Shown in pieces: positions 46,853-55,453 of a DNA stretch of 64,000 nucleotides. This DNA is from Bacteroidales bacterium (GTDB taxonomy: Bacteria; Bacteroidota; Bacteroidia; Bacteroidales; UBA932), in contig SUYR01000006.1 in NCBI GenBank assembly GCA_015060335.1, forward strand, positions 1 to 64,000, written 5' to 3'. Both the position numbers and the translations under genes were made by a program. The notes below the pieces were generated by a model. It was not told the DNA's origin, ran no database searches, and was given only the letters and a program-made list of their open reading frames with translations. Every line of letters begins with the position of its first letter. Within the stretch, counting starts at the first letter, position 1.

Positions 46853-47928
46853 AGCTTGGAATGTTCTCCGGCAAGCATTCCGCAGGCAGCAAGAATATCC
46901 TCACCGCGGGAAGCACGCACAGTGGTTGTAAGTCCTTGATTATTAAGTCGGTTCTTAAAGTTCTCTATAATTACGTCAGGAGAAGTCTCATACGGAAAAT
47001 CCGGAATCTTGTGAAATCTGATAAGATTCATCCTGCATTCAAGCCCCTTGAGCATCCTGACCAAAGCATCTGCATGAGCTTTTGTGTCATTGAAGCCAGC
47101 AAACATTGTGTACTCGAAACTGACACGTCTTTGTCCGGAAAAGTCGTACTGCTTTATGAGATTTATCACATCCTGAATCGGCCATGCACCCTGTACCGGC
47201 ATTACAGACAAACGTTCCGGACCGAACGGATCATGCAGACTGACAGCCAGATGACATCTGCACTCGTCAAGATAACGCTTCAGATTCGGCATGACACCGA
47301 TTGTAGAAAGAGTGATACGCTTCGGACTCCAGGCAAAGCCCCAGTCTGCAGTAAGAATCTCAATGGCACGCATGACATTGTCGTAATTATCGAGAGGTTC
47401 TCCCATTCCCATGAACACGGCATTTGTCAACCTGTCAGATTCATCTACCGCAATGAACTGTGAAATTATATCCGCAGCCGACATGTGTCCGTGGAAACCC
47501 TGACGACCTGTCATGCAGAACCGGCAGCCCATACGACAGCCGGCCTGAGAGGACACACATAAGGTGGCACGGTCATCATCAGGTATCATGACTGCCTCGA
47601 CAGCACTTGTCTCAAGTTCATTCTCGGACGCCCTGCCGTCACAGCTTGCATTCAGTCCTCTCTTGTGCGAACAACTCACCGGGAACAGATATTTCTTCGT
47701 TCCGTCAGACGAACGCTGCAGACCGGCATACTCCACAAGACCGACTTCATACTTCTGATTCAGGGCAGAACGCGCAGCCTTGGAGAGATTTGTCATCTGG
47801 TCAATATTGCGCACCTTCTTGACGTAAAGCCATTGCGCTATCTGCTTGGCTGTAAAGCCGGGAAGTCCCTCCTGAGCAACCAGTGCCTTGAGTTCATCAA
47901 GATTCTTTCCTAATAGTTTTATCTTCAT
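46849..47928 (-). CDS. rlmN: Dual-specificity RNA (adenine-C2) methyltransferase RlmN
   Basis: 359 residues from MKIKLLGKNL; a longer frame to 47988 precedes the promoter. The radical-SAM cluster CRMGCRFC is present, with the RlmN signature GMGEPLDNYDNV and the resolving Cys region near the C-terminus (ILAACGML). It methylates A2503 of 23S rRNA and A37 of tRNAs, which tunes proofreading. The first gene of the operon rlmN, patatin, recX, DUF4954, joined by overlaps or short gaps. Confidence 0.93.
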   Translation of the reverse strand: MKIKLLGKNLDELKALVAQEGLPGFTAKQIAQWLYVKKVRNIDQMTNLSKAARSALNQKYEVGLVEYAGLQRSSDGTKKYLFPVSCSHKRGLNASCDGRASENELETSAVEAVMIPDDDRATLCVSSQAGCRMGCRFCMTGRQGFHGHMSAADIISQFIAVDESDRLTNAVFMGMGEPLDNYDNVMRAIEILTADWGFAWSPKRITLSTIGVMPNLKRYLDECRCHLAVSLHDPFGPERLSVMPVQGAWPIQDVINLIKQYDFSGQRRVSFEYTMFAGFNDTKAHADALVRMLKGLECRMNLIRFHKIPDFPYETSPDVIIENFKNRLNNQGLTTTVRASRGEDILAACGMLAGEHSKL

Positions 47929-47953
47929 AACGACACAATCCGCAAAATACATA

Positions 47954-47961
47954 CAAAAATA
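47954..47961 (-). promoter_or_regulatory. -7 element of rlmN operon
   Basis: The complement reads TATTTTTG (TAnnTTTG), 25 nt before the rlmN ATG. The region 47990-48120 to its right belongs to recA. Confidence 0.55.
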
Positions 47962-48039
47962 ACTATTTTTCGTCAGATTTATTGACAAGGGGACAGATTT
48001 TGGTAGATGTGCTTCCTTTTAGCACAATCTTATAATAAT

Positions 48040-48071
48040 TTTGCCCTCATAAAAGATTTTCATTACATTTG
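48040..48071 (+). promoter_or_regulatory. Promoter of recA
   Basis: TTTG at 48040-48043 and TACATTTG at 48064-48071 have the canonical 20-nt spacing. A second -7-like TAATTTTG (48036-48043) coincides with the -33 element. A 53-nt leader precedes the ATG at 48125. No SOS operator was recognised. Confidence 0.7.
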
Positions 48072-48124
48072 CTTGGTCATGCGGAAGAGTTCCGAAGACG
48101 TTTAACATTTTAACATTTACATTT

Positions 48125-49153
48125 ATGGCTAAAGAAGAAGTACAGGACGGTACCGGTATCAATGCTGCGAAACTCAAGGCATTGCAGGCGACGATTGACA
48201 AGATTGAGAAAGATTACGGAAAAGGTACGATCATGAAGCTGGGAGATCAGCCAAAATGGGAGGTTTCGGTCATCCCAAGCGGTTCCATCGCACTCGACGC
48301 TGCTCTTGGAATCGGCGGATATCCACGCGGAAGGGTCATTGAGATCTACGGACCGGAATCAAGCGGTAAAACAACACTTGCCATCCACGCCATCGCACAG
48401 GCGCAGAAGCAGGGCGGCATCGCGGCAATCATTGATGCAGAGCATGCATTCGACCGCACTTACGCAAAGAATCTCGGTGTTGACCTCGACACTCTGCTCA
48501 TATCTCAGCCGGATAACGGTGAGCAGGCTCTCGAGATCGCAGACAACCTTATCCGCTCGGGGGCGATAGACATCATTGTCATCGACTCTGTGGCAGCTCT
48601 CACTCCCAAGGCGGAAATCGAAGGTGAAATGGGAGACTCGAAGATGGGTCTACAGGCAAGGTTGATGAGCCAGGCTCTCAGAAAGCTCACCGCAAACATC
48701 AGCAAGACAAACACATGCTGCATCTTCATCAACCAGTTACGTGACAAGATCGGAGTAATGTTCGGCAACCCTGAAACGACAACAGGAGGTAATGCATTGA
48801 AGTTCTATGCATCAGTACGAGTTGATGTGCGCAGGACAACTCAGATCAAGGACGGCGACGAGGCACTTGGAAACAGGACAAAAGTCAAGATCGTAAAGAA
48901 CAAGATGGCACCACCGTTCAAGAAAGCTGAATTCGACATCGTATATGGTGTTGGTATCTCGCGCGTAGGAGAAATCCTCGACCTTGCAGTTGAATATGAC
49001 ATCATCAAGAAGAGCGGATCATGGTTCAGCTACGGAGACAGCAAGCTTGCTCAGGGACGCGAAGCAGTCAAGGCTCTGCTCGCAGACAACATCGAACTTT
49101 GTGACGAAATCGAGGCCAAGATCAGAGAAACACTTGCTACAGTGCAGGACTGA
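48125..49153 (+). CDS. recA: RecA recombinase
   Basis: 342 residues. Walker [10 protein letters not shown], Walker [14 protein letters not shown]-binding loop L1 region ([21 protein letters not shown]), L2 region with [32 protein letters not shown]. RecA drives strand exchange and stimulates LexA/UmuD self-cleavage, so it links directly to umuDC at 39.6 kb and recX at 44 kb. Its 3' end overlaps the convergent ComEA-like gene by 17 nt, and its probable terminator lies inside that gene. Confidence 0.98.
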   Translation: MAKEEVQDGTGINAAKLKALQATIDKIEKDYGKGTIMKLGDQPKWEVSVIPSGSIALDAALGIGGYPRGRVIEIYGPESSGKTTLAIHAIAQAQKQGGIAAIIDAEHAFDRTYAKNLGVDLDTLLISQPDNGEQALEIADNLIRSGAIDIIVIDSVAALTPKAEIEGEMGDSKMGLQARLMSQALRKLTANISKTNTCCIFINQLRDKIGVMFGNPETTTGGNALKFYASVRVDVRRTTQIKDGDEALGNRTKVKIVKNKMAPPFKKAEFDIVYGVGISRVGEILDLAVEYDIIKKSGSWFSYGDSKLAQGREAVKALLADNIELCDEIEAKIRETLATVQD

Positions 49154-50039
49154 CCTGAGGCATAGCAATCACGCATGCCGAAAGCTTTTCCGCAGCAGTT
49201 TCCGAGAGGATTCCTGCTGCGGATAATTTTTGTACAGACCACTCAGCGGTGGGAGTAGTTTCTCGGAACAGGACTATTGCCCTGGCTGTCTCATAGTTAC
49301 CGATATACGGATGAAGACGTAAAGTATCTGCCGGATACGTCCACAACTGATACGGAGATATGTTTTCAGGATTGACGACCACCAGATCTGACAAGGCATC
49401 AAACTTTTCACGGTCAAACTTCCATATATCCATCAGCTGCTCCTTACATGAATACCCTTTGAGTTCAGACCGATATTCTACCATCCTGGAAGCATACCAG
49501 CCGCCTATTCCGGGCAAGGAATCAAAGTCAGCAGAATCTGCCAGATTAAGATCGATCAAGGGGATATCTATGTAGGATTCAAGCCGTCTGAATATACTGT
49601 CCGAGACAACATAGGAATCTGCAAAATCCGACTTTCTCCTGAAACGTCCCCCCTTGTCACGATAATTGACAATCGAACGGGCCTGTTTGGGTGTAAATCC
49701 CAGACGACACAGGTCCTCTTCCGATACGGTATTGGGATTGAACACGAATGATTCCACATTCTTTCCGGGTTGATTTTCTCTTACAGATTCCGCCTTTGAA
49801 GAATGGATGACATTCTTTCTAACCACAACTCGCTGAGACTCATGTAACTTCTGATTTTCGTCCCGAGTGATATTACCATACACATAAACAGTATCAGGGA
49901 CATCTCTGTTCGCTGTAATCCTTGCCACTGCAGACCTGAACACAAATACTGCAGTCTGATAGCCTGTTATCAGGAATGCTGCTACTACCACTCCCGCAAT
50001 AAAGGACTCCGACGGCCTTCTGTTTTCCTTGCTTTTCAT
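49137..50039 (-). CDS. ComEA-like helix-hairpin-helix protein
   Basis: 300 residues. One N-terminal membrane anchor (about 15-35) is followed by a linker and three helix-hairpin-helix units: [20 protein letters not shown] (about 95-140), [17 protein letters not shown] (about 163-205) and [19 protein letters not shown] (about 240-290). This resembles ComEA, which binds incoming DNA at the outer face of the inner membrane, but no other competence genes are near, so the role in uptake is inference. The 17-nt overlap with recA and a 5'-leader hairpin are notable. Confidence 0.85.
   Translation of the reverse strand: MKSKENRRPSESFIAGVVVAAFLITGYQTAVFVFRSAVARITANRDVPDTVYVYGNITRDENQKLHESQRVVVRKNVIHSSKAESVRENQPGKNVESFVFNPNTVSEEDLCRLGFTPKQARSIVNYRDKGGRFRRKSDFADSYVVSDSIFRRLESYIDIPLIDLNLADSADFDSLPGIGGWYASRMVEYRSELKGYSCKEQLMDIWKFDREKFDALSDLVVVNPENISPYQLWTYPADTLRLHPYIGNYETARAIVLFRETTPTAEWSVQKLSAAGILSETAAEKLSACVIAMPQVSPAL
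49190..49231 (+). terminator. Terminator of recA inside the ComEA-like gene
   Basis: CCGCAGCAG (49190-49198) and CTGCTGCGG (49214-49222) form a 9-bp perfect stem followed by ATAATTTTT on the plus strand. It lies 37 nt after the recA stop, wholly within the coding end of the opposing gene. Confidence 0.75.
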
Positions 50040-50057
50040 TATATCCAGTCAATTGAA

Positions 50058-50083
50058 AAGGACATCCTTAATAGGACGTCCTT
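50058..50083 (-). promoter_or_regulatory. Hairpin in the 5' leader of the ComEA-like gene
   Basis: AAGGACATCCT and AGGACGTCCTT pair over 11 positions with one mismatch around a TAAT loop, followed on the minus strand by TTTT. It lies between the promoter (-7 at 50096-50103) and the ATG at 50039. It could end leftover rsmI transcripts or act as an attenuator. Confidence 0.5.
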
Positions 50084-50095
50084 GAATATTTCCAG

Positions 50096-50103
50096 CAAAT
50101 ATA
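50096..50103 (-). promoter_or_regulatory. -7 element of ComEA-like gene
   Basis: The complement reads TATATTTG (TAnnTTTG). It gives a leader of about 50 nt that contains the hairpin at 50058-50083. Confidence 0.6.
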
Positions 50104-50163
50104 ACTGCCGCAAGTCTTATACATACCCGACTTTCCAGAGAGATGTCGGATTTTTGCTTTTTT

Positions 50164-50868
50164 TTATTCTTTTTTCTCTTTTTTGTGTTTTTTCTCAGGT
50201 GCTCCGGCTACGATTATCACAATTTCACCCTTTGGCTCATGTTCACGATACCAGGCCGACACGTCTGTCAGAGTACCTCTCTTATGTTCTTCAAACTTCT
50301 TTGAAATCTCACGTGCCACCGAGCACTCCCTGTCCGGACCGAAGAATTCAGCAAACTGTTCGAGAGTCTTTACAAGCCTGTATGGAGACTCATAGAATAT
50401 CATTGTGCGGGTTTCTTCCGAAAGTTCTGTCAGACGTGTCTGACGCCCTTTCTTCTGAGGCAGGAATCCTTCAAAACAGAATCTGTCGCATGGATAGCCG
50501 GAAGACACCAGAGCAGGGACAAAGGCAGTAGCTCCCGGAAGTGTCTGCACTTCTATGCCTTCCTGGACACAGGTACGGACAAGAAGGAAACCCGGATCCG
50601 ATATTCCCGGAGTTCCGGCATCGCTTATCAGAGCCACATTCAGACCTGCAAGAATACGTTCCTTTACCATTGCAGAAGTCTTATGTTCATTGAACTTATG
50701 ATGAGACTCAAGCCTGCCTTTTATCTCATAATGTTTCAGCAGGACAGAGCTCGTACGGGTATCCTCCGCCAAAATAAGGTCTGCTTCCTTAAGGACTCTG
50801 ACAGCCCTGAAAGTCATGTCTTCAAGGTTGCCTACAGGAGTCGGAACTATGTACAATATTCCCGGCAT
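50164..50868 (-). CDS. rsmI: 16S rRNA (cytidine-1402 2'-O) methyltransferase
   Basis: 234 residues, of the tetrapyrrole-methylase fold. Conserved segments are YIVPTPVGNLEDMTFRA, LAEDTRTS, ISDAGTPGISDPG and FYESPYRLVKTL. It methylates C1402 in the decoding centre using SAM. The tail is very Lys-rich (APEKKHKKEKKE). It follows the acidic hypothetical gene by 2 nt and is its operon partner. Confidence 0.94.
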   Translation of the reverse strand: MPGILYIVPTPVGNLEDMTFRAVRVLKEADLILAEDTRTSSVLLKHYEIKGRLESHHKFNEHKTSAMVKERILAGLNVALISDAGTPGISDPGFLLVRTCVQEGIEVQTLPGATAFVPALVSSGYPCDRFCFEGFLPQKKGRQTRLTELSEETRTMIFYESPYRLVKTLEQFAEFFGPDRECSVAREISKKFEEHKRGTLTDVSAWYREHEPKGEIVIIVAGAPEKKHKKEKKE

Positions 50869-50870
50869 AA

Positions 50871-51539
50871 TCAGTTGATCTTACGGCGGACAGCCATCAT
50901 GAAACGATATACCACATCAGAATCAAAATCCCACTCAGGATGCGCTGCTGCCAGATAATCTACTGCCTCATCAAGCGACGAGAGCTGATTTATATGGTTG
51001 AGTGTTTCAAGGAAAGCCATCGCATTCTCCGCAAACAGACTGTTTATGAACAAGGCTCTGTCAACGAGAGCGATAGCTGCACGAATATCCTTGACCGGAG
51101 AGCCAGGCATATCTGTACGCCATGCATGCCTTGTAGCCATCACATCTATTACGGCTGTCTGTCTTTCAGAATGCGGTTCATTTTCTTCCACAACTTCCGG
51201 CATATCCTCAAATGCCATAAACAACGGCTCCGGTTCAGCTTCCGGCTCTTCCTCCGGCTCCTGTCCGGCAAGTGACTCTGCTTCAACAACAGGCTCAGGC
51301 TCGGCAGCAGGCTCTGGTTGCGGCATATCTTCCTGATCTTCTACAACAAAAGGCAGGTCATCCTCCGCAGCAAAAGTATAACCCTCCAGCTCGATATCTA
51401 TCGGCTCCGTATCAAATTCCTGAGGATCATATACCTGCTGCAGTTCAGCCATCTTGGCATCCAGCTGCTCAAGCTGTATTCTCACAGAATTCATCAGGAC
51501 CTTGATTTCAGACAAAATCTGTTTTTCCCTATTTTCCAT
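50871..51539 (-). CDS. Hypothetical acidic protein with Glu/Pro-rich linker
   Basis: 222 residues from MENREKQILSEI; the longer frame to 51635 overlaps the tdk promoter and start. An N-terminal coiled-coil segment (about 1-35) leads to a low-complexity Glu/Pro/Ala linker (about 50-115) and a conserved-looking helical C-terminus (about 135-222) with DIRAAIALVDRALFINSLF and PEWDFDSDVVYRFMMAVRRK. I do not recognise a characterised family. Comparable proteins are common beside rsmI in Bacteroidales. It has no signal peptide or membrane segment. Confidence 0.75.
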   Translation of the reverse strand: MENREKQILSEIKVLMNSVRIQLEQLDAKMAELQQVYDPQEFDTEPIDIELEGYTFAAEDDLPFVVEDQEDMPQPEPAAEPEPVVEAESLAGQEPEEEPEAEPEPLFMAFEDMPEVVEENEPHSERQTAVIDVMATRHAWRTDMPGSPVKDIRAAIALVDRALFINSLFAENAMAFLETLNHINQLSSLDEAVDYLAAAHPEWDFDSDVVYRFMMAVRRKIN

Positions 51540-51554
51540 AAGACAATAAATTTC

Positions 51555-51562
51555 TATATTTG
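51555..51562 (+). promoter_or_regulatory. -7 element of tdk
   Basis: TATATTTG matches TAnnTTTG. It excludes the frame start at 51560 and supports ATG 51617. Confidence 0.6.
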
Positions 51563-51616
51563 CGTTCCGTTCAAACGGTAGTGAGTCTGAATTTATCAAC
51601 CTACAAAAGTAAGGAA

Positions 51617-52192
51617 ATGTTTTTAGAAAGTGCAAAAAAAGCTGGTTCAGTTGAAGTTATATGTGGATCCATGTTCTCCGGAAAGACTGAAGAACTCATC
51701 AGAAGGCTCAAAAGAGCACAGTTTGCCAGGCAAAAGGTAGAAATATACAAACCATGCATTGACATAAGATACTCGGAAGACCAGGTAGTATCCCACGATT
51801 CCCACAGCATTCCATCCACACCTATTGACTCTCCAGCAAGCATGCTCCTTCTGTCCAGTGACGTGGAAGTGGTTGGTATTGATGAAGCTCAATTCTTTGA
51901 CGATACCCTCGTAGATGTAGTACAGACTTTGGCAAACAGGGGTATCAGAGTGATAATTGCAGGTCTTGACACCGATTTCCTCGGAAAGCCGTTCGGTCCG
52001 ATGCCTGCGCTTATGGCTATCGCCGAAGATATTCAGAAAGTCCATGCTATCTGCGTAAGATGCGGAAGTCCGGCTAATCACTCGCATAGACTTATAGCTA
52101 AAGATGAGCTGGTAGTTCTTGGAGAGAAGGATGAATACGAACCGTTGTGCCGCCATTGTTTCAATGCTGCGACTTCAGACAGGAAAGATTAG
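51617..52192 (+). CDS. tdk: Thymidine kinase (type II)
   Basis: 191 residues from [11 protein letters not shown]. The P-loop is [10 protein letters not shown], the second motif [10 protein letters not shown] and the lasso region includes [13 protein letters not shown] structural zinc is held by two CxxC pairs (CVRCG and CRHC). It phosphorylates thymidine for salvage. It is monocistronic, with its own promoter, ending 8 nt before the convergent small gene. Confidence 0.93.
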   Translation: MFLESAKKAGSVEVICGSMFSGKTEELIRRLKRAQFARQKVEIYKPCIDIRYSEDQVVSHDSHSIPSTPIDSPASMLLLSSDVEVVGIDEAQFFDDTLVDVVQTLANRGIRVIIAGLDTDFLGKPFGPMPALMAIAEDIQKVHAICVRCGSPANHSHRLIAKDELVVLGEKDEYEPLCRHCFNAATSDRKD

Positions 52193-52200
52193 AGCTGATA

Positions 52201-52434
52201 TCAGAAAAGTGTAGGAGGATTGTCATTAAGTTCCTTAAGGACCTTTTCCATGATAGCCTCACGGAACATCACCGTCTTGGTACCGACACGAAACTTCTCA
52301 CAATACTGATTGATAGCTGCTATTTCACTATCATTCAAATAGATAACCTGACGATGGCGACGCACAAGCGACGCCTTCTGTTTTTTAAGATAATCCGGAT
52401 CTACACCAAAAGTTGGTTTCTTTTTTGCTGCCAC
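52201..52434 (-). CDS. Small conserved basic protein, GTG start
   Basis: 77 residues read from a GTG start (GTG GCA GCA AAA AAG, 52434). The longer frame begins with TTG inside the -7 element (52471-52478) and cannot be right. The N-terminus is Lys-rich (AAKKKPTFGVDPDYLKKQK). A region resembling a ribbon-helix-helix or helical DNA-binding unit follows (RQVIYLNDSEIAAINQYCEK, then VMFREAIMEKVLKEL), ending PPTLF. Similar small proteins are widespread in Bacteroidota and of unknown role. It is divergent from the arginine operon. Confidence 0.75.
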   Translation of the reverse strand: MAAKKKPTFGVDPDYLKKQKASLVRRHRQVIYLNDSEIAAINQYCEKFRVGTKTVMFREAIMEKVLKELNDNPPTLF

Positions 52435-52470
52435 AGATGAAAAGGTTAAATGTACGTGATAAAATTTCGC

Positions 52471-52478
52471 CAAAGGTA
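52471..52478 (-). promoter_or_regulatory. -7 element of the small basic protein gene
   Basis: The complement reads TACCTTTG, 36 nt before the GTG start. It is divergent from the arginine-operon -7 element, with 21 nt between them. Confidence 0.6.
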
Positions 52479-52499
52479 GTAATTTTTATAGAAAATATG

Positions 52500-52507
52500 T
52501 ATCTTTG
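52500..52507 (+). promoter_or_regulatory. -7 element of the arginine operon
   Basis: TATCTTTG is a TAnnTTTG match. It starts a leader of about 150 nt ahead of the first arg gene, much longer than other leaders in this window. Confidence 0.65.
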
Positions 52508-52515
52508 CCTTGATT

Positions 52516-52645
52516 ATGATTGCAGTAGGGGTTTCATCCCTCAGATAGCAATTGACAATCTCGGTTTGTCTTGCAAGTGAGGCTCCCTTATCGCTTCCTC
52601 ATTCGAGGGCAATCCGCAGCATTTTGTAACATAAGTGAGTTTTTT
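52516..52645 (+). promoter_or_regulatory. Arginine operon leader with possible leader peptide and terminator-like hairpin
   Basis: An ATG at 52516 opens a 10-codon frame (MIAVGVSSLR, stop at 52546-52548) whose last sense codon is AGA (Arg). Downstream, CTCCCTTAT (52583-52591) can pair with ATAAGTGAG (52631-52639) with one mismatch and is followed by six T residues (52640-52645). A smaller CCTC/GAGG hairpin lies inside. The layout suggests transcription attenuation, but only one Arg codon is present and I did not verify competing structures. A protein-binding leader is the alternative. Confidence 0.4.
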
Positions 52646-52659
52646 AGTGTAGGTATACT

Positions 52660-53238
52660 ATGCGTATTGACGTAATGGTGGCAGATGAAAGCCATGCTGT
52701 GTATGCAGATGAAATCTGCGAAGAAGTATTCGTTTCGGCAAGGGAAAGAGGTACCGGAATTGCCAGAAGAACGCCTGAATATGTCATTGACAAGATGAAG
52801 GCCGGCAAGGCTGTCATTGCAGTTGCCGAAGACGGACGCTTTGCAGGTTTTTCATATATAGAGACCTGGGGGCACAAGCAGTTTGTAGCCAACTCCGGTC
52901 TCATCGTATCCCATGCATTCAGAGGTCAAGGAATTGCAATGAGGATAAAGAGAAGGATTTTCCAGCTTTCAAGAGAATTGTTTCCTGAGGCTAAGATATT
53001 CAGTATCACGACAGGAGCTGCAGTAATGAAGATGAATTACGAGTTGGGATTCAGACCAGTGCCGTTTGCGCTGCTGACCGACGACCCGGATTTCTGGAAA
53101 GGTTGTCAGGGATGCAGGAACTACGGAATACTCGAATCCAACAACTTCAGGATGTGCCTTTGCACAGGTCTTCTATATGATCCGGCCGAGCACATCGAAG
53201 TGGAAAGTCCAAGCATACTTAATCAGGATAATCAATAA
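52660..53238 (+). CDS. GNAT N-acyltransferase of the arginine operon (ArgA-like)
   Basis: 192 residues. GNAT core (about 60-130): VIAVAEDGRFAGFSYIETWG, LIVSHAFRGQGIAMRIKRRIF with the acyl-CoA pyrophosphate loop RGQGIA. It lacks the amino-acid-kinase domain of classical ArgA. By position it should make the first intermediate of arginine synthesis, N-acyl-glutamate, probably N-succinyl given the neighbouring carbamoyltransferase; this is inference. It contains several Cys near the C-terminus (KGCQGCRNYG). It is the first gene of the operon. Confidence 0.85.
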   Translation: MRIDVMVADESHAVYADEICEEVFVSARERGTGIARRTPEYVIDKMKAGKAVIAVAEDGRFAGFSYIETWGHKQFVANSGLIVSHAFRGQGIAMRIKRRIFQLSRELFPEAKIFSITTGAAVMKMNYELGFRPVPFALLTDDPDFWKGCQGCRNYGILESNNFRMCLCTGLLYDPAEHIEVESPSILNQDNQ

Positions 53239-53250
53239 AAATCAACTAAT

Positions 53251-54444
53251 ATGAGCAAGAAAGTAGTACTCGCCTTCAGCGGCGGACTTGACACATCTTT
53301 CTGTGTCCCTTACCTTAAGGAAAAAGGTTATGAAGTACATACTGTAATGGTTAACACCGGCGGATTCTCGGCAGAAGAGGAGAAAGCCATCGAAGAGCGC
53401 GCACTGACCCTTGGAGCAGCTTCACATAAAAATGTAAATGCAGTTGAAACATACTATGAGAAGGGTATAAAATACCTTATCTACGGAAACATTCTCAAGA
53501 ATGCTACTTATCCGCTTTCAGTAAGTTCCGAGCGTGTATTCCAGGCTCTTGAAGTACTGAAGCATGTCCAGGCTCTCGGAGCCGATGCAGTAGCACACGG
53601 AAGTACAGGTGCCGGCAATGACCAGGTACGTTTCGACATAGTATTCGAGATTCTTGCACCTCAGGTAGAGATCATAGCTCCAGTACGTGACGAGGGATTC
53701 ACCCGTCAGTTCGAGATAGACTTCCTCCAGCAGCACGGATTCGACTTCTCATGGGAGAAAGCCAAATATTCTATCAATCAGGGACTCTGGGGCACCAGCA
53801 TCGGTGGTGTCGAGACACTTTCATCAGACGGATATCTTCCTGAAGAGGCCTATCCGACAAAGGTGACCAAATCAGAACCGGAGCACATCAAGATCGGTTT
53901 CTGCAAAGGCGAGCCTGTATCGTTCAATGGAGTGGAAATGTCACCGGTTGAAGTAATCAAGGCAGTACGCGACGTTGCAGGTCCGTTCGGTATCGGACGG
54001 GACATCCATATCGGTGACACCATCATCGGCATCAAAGGTCGTGTAGGATTTGAGGCCGCTGCTCCTCTTATCATCGTGAAGGCACATCATCTCCTTGAAA
54101 AGCACACTCTCACCAAGGGACAGCTTTACTGGAAAGACCAGATTGCAGGATGGTACGGTCAGCAGATGCACGAGGCTATGTACCTCGATCCTGTATGCCG
54201 CGACATGGAGGCTATGATGGACAGCATCGAGCAGCATGTGACAGGAGAGGTAGAGATCGCTCTCATGCCTTATCACTTCTCGGTTCTCGGATGTACAAGC
54301 GACCATGACCTGATGAGTTCTAAATTTGGTGCTTACGGCGAAATCAACAAGTCATACACCGGACGTGACGTGGTCGGATTCACAAAGGTCATCGCAAATC
54401 CTTTGAAGATATATTACAGTGTAAACGGAGGTATAGATGAATAA
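53251..54444 (+). CDS. argG: Argininosuccinate synthase
   Basis: 397 residues. ATP-binding P-loop-like AFSGGLDTS at the N-terminus, followed by TVMVNTGGF, HGSTGAGNDQVRFD and the Bacteroidota-type SINQGLWGTSIGG segment. It joins citrulline and aspartate to argininosuccinate. It lies 12 nt after the GNAT gene and overlaps argC by 8 nt, indicating translational coupling. Confidence 0.95.
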   Translation: MSKKVVLAFSGGLDTSFCVPYLKEKGYEVHTVMVNTGGFSAEEEKAIEERALTLGAASHKNVNAVETYYEKGIKYLIYGNILKNATYPLSVSSERVFQALEVLKHVQALGADAVAHGSTGAGNDQVRFDIVFEILAPQVEIIAPVRDEGFTRQFEIDFLQQHGFDFSWEKAKYSINQGLWGTSIGGVETLSSDGYLPEEAYPTKVTKSEPEHIKIGFCKGEPVSFNGVEMSPVEVIKAVRDVAGPFGIGRDIHIGDTIIGIKGRVGFEAAAPLIIVKAHHLLEKHTLTKGQLYWKDQIAGWYGQQMHEAMYLDPVCRDMEAMMDSIEQHVTGEVEIALMPYHFSVLGCTSDHDLMSSKFGAYGEINKSYTGRDVVGFTKVIANPLKIYYSVNGGIDE

Positions 54445-55435
54445 TCACAAGATACGTGTCGCTATAGCCGGTGGCACAGGTTATACCGGAGGAGAACTTT
54501 TCCGTATTCTGCTCAATCATCCCGAAGTGGAGATTGTCGCTGCGACCACTACATCCTCAGAAGGTACTCCTGTCTGTTCGGTTCATAGAGATCTTATTGG
54601 AGAGACCGATCTGTGTTTCAGCACCGAGCTCAATGACCCTGACGTAATTTTCTTATGTCTGGGTCATGGCATTTCAAGACAGTTTGTGGACACGCATGAG
54701 ATCAAGCCGACATGCCGCATCATCGATCTTGGTAACGATTTCCGCCTTGACGGAGACTATGCAGGAAGACATTTCGTATATGGTCTGTGCGAAAGTGCCC
54801 GCGAGCAGATACGCAACGCCCATGACGTAGCAAATCCCGGCTGCTTTGCCACTGCAATCCAGCTGGCTCTGCTTCCACTTGCATCTTCCGGACTCATAAA
54901 TGACGAAGTACATGTCACTGCTATAACAGGATCGACCGGTGCAGGAAAGAAACCTGGAGAAACAACACATTTCAGCTACAGAACCGACAACATTTCCATC
55001 TACAAGCTGTTTACACATCAGCATCTGGCAGAGATCAGACAGAATCTTGTACGAGTGAGCCAGGCAAAAGAAGGAGAATGGACTCCAGTAGTGAATTTCG
55101 TTCCATTGAGAGGAGATTTTGCAAGGGGAATATTTGCAAGTGTATATACAAAGGCTGTCGAAGGCATGAGCTTGGAGGACTACAGAAAGCTATACGAACA
55201 GTATTACGCTCAGTCTCCTTTCGTATTCCATTCGGCAGAAGGTATTTCAATGAAAGAGGTCGTAAACACAAACAAGGGGCTTGTCCATGTGGAACTTCAC
55301 GACGGATATGTACACATTGCATCATGCATAGACAATCTGGTGAAAGGCGCGGCAGGACAGGCTGTACAGAACATGAACCTTATGTTCGGCCTGCCTGAAG
55401 ACACAGGTCTCCGCCTCAAGCCATCTGCTTTTTAA
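54437..55435 (+). CDS. argC: N-acyl-gamma-glutamyl-phosphate reductase
   Basis: 332 residues. NADP-binding GGTGYTGGELFRIL at the N-terminus; the catalytic Cys is in VANPGCFATAIQ, and the active-site His region is FVPLRGDFARGIF. It reduces acyl-glutamyl phosphate to the semialdehyde. The start codon overlaps the end of argG by 8 nt, and it precedes argD by 18 nt. Confidence 0.95.
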   Translation: MNNHKIRVAIAGGTGYTGGELFRILLNHPEVEIVAATTTSSEGTPVCSVHRDLIGETDLCFSTELNDPDVIFLCLGHGISRQFVDTHEIKPTCRIIDLGNDFRLDGDYAGRHFVYGLCESAREQIRNAHDVANPGCFATAIQLALLPLASSGLINDEVHVTAITGSTGAGKKPGETTHFSYRTDNISIYKLFTHQHLAEIRQNLVRVSQAKEGEWTPVVNFVPLRGDFARGIFASVYTKAVEGMSLEDYRKLYEQYYAQSPFVFHSAEGISMKEVVNTNKGLVHVELHDGYVHIASCIDNLVKGAAGQAVQNMNLMFGLPEDTGLRLKPSAF

Positions 55436-55453
55436 CATTTGAATCAAGGTATC

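Noticed and set aside
52435..52473. TTG start of the small basic protein
   Set aside because: The TTG is part of the -7 element TACCTTTG. The GTG at 52434 gives a Lys-rich start after a normal leader.
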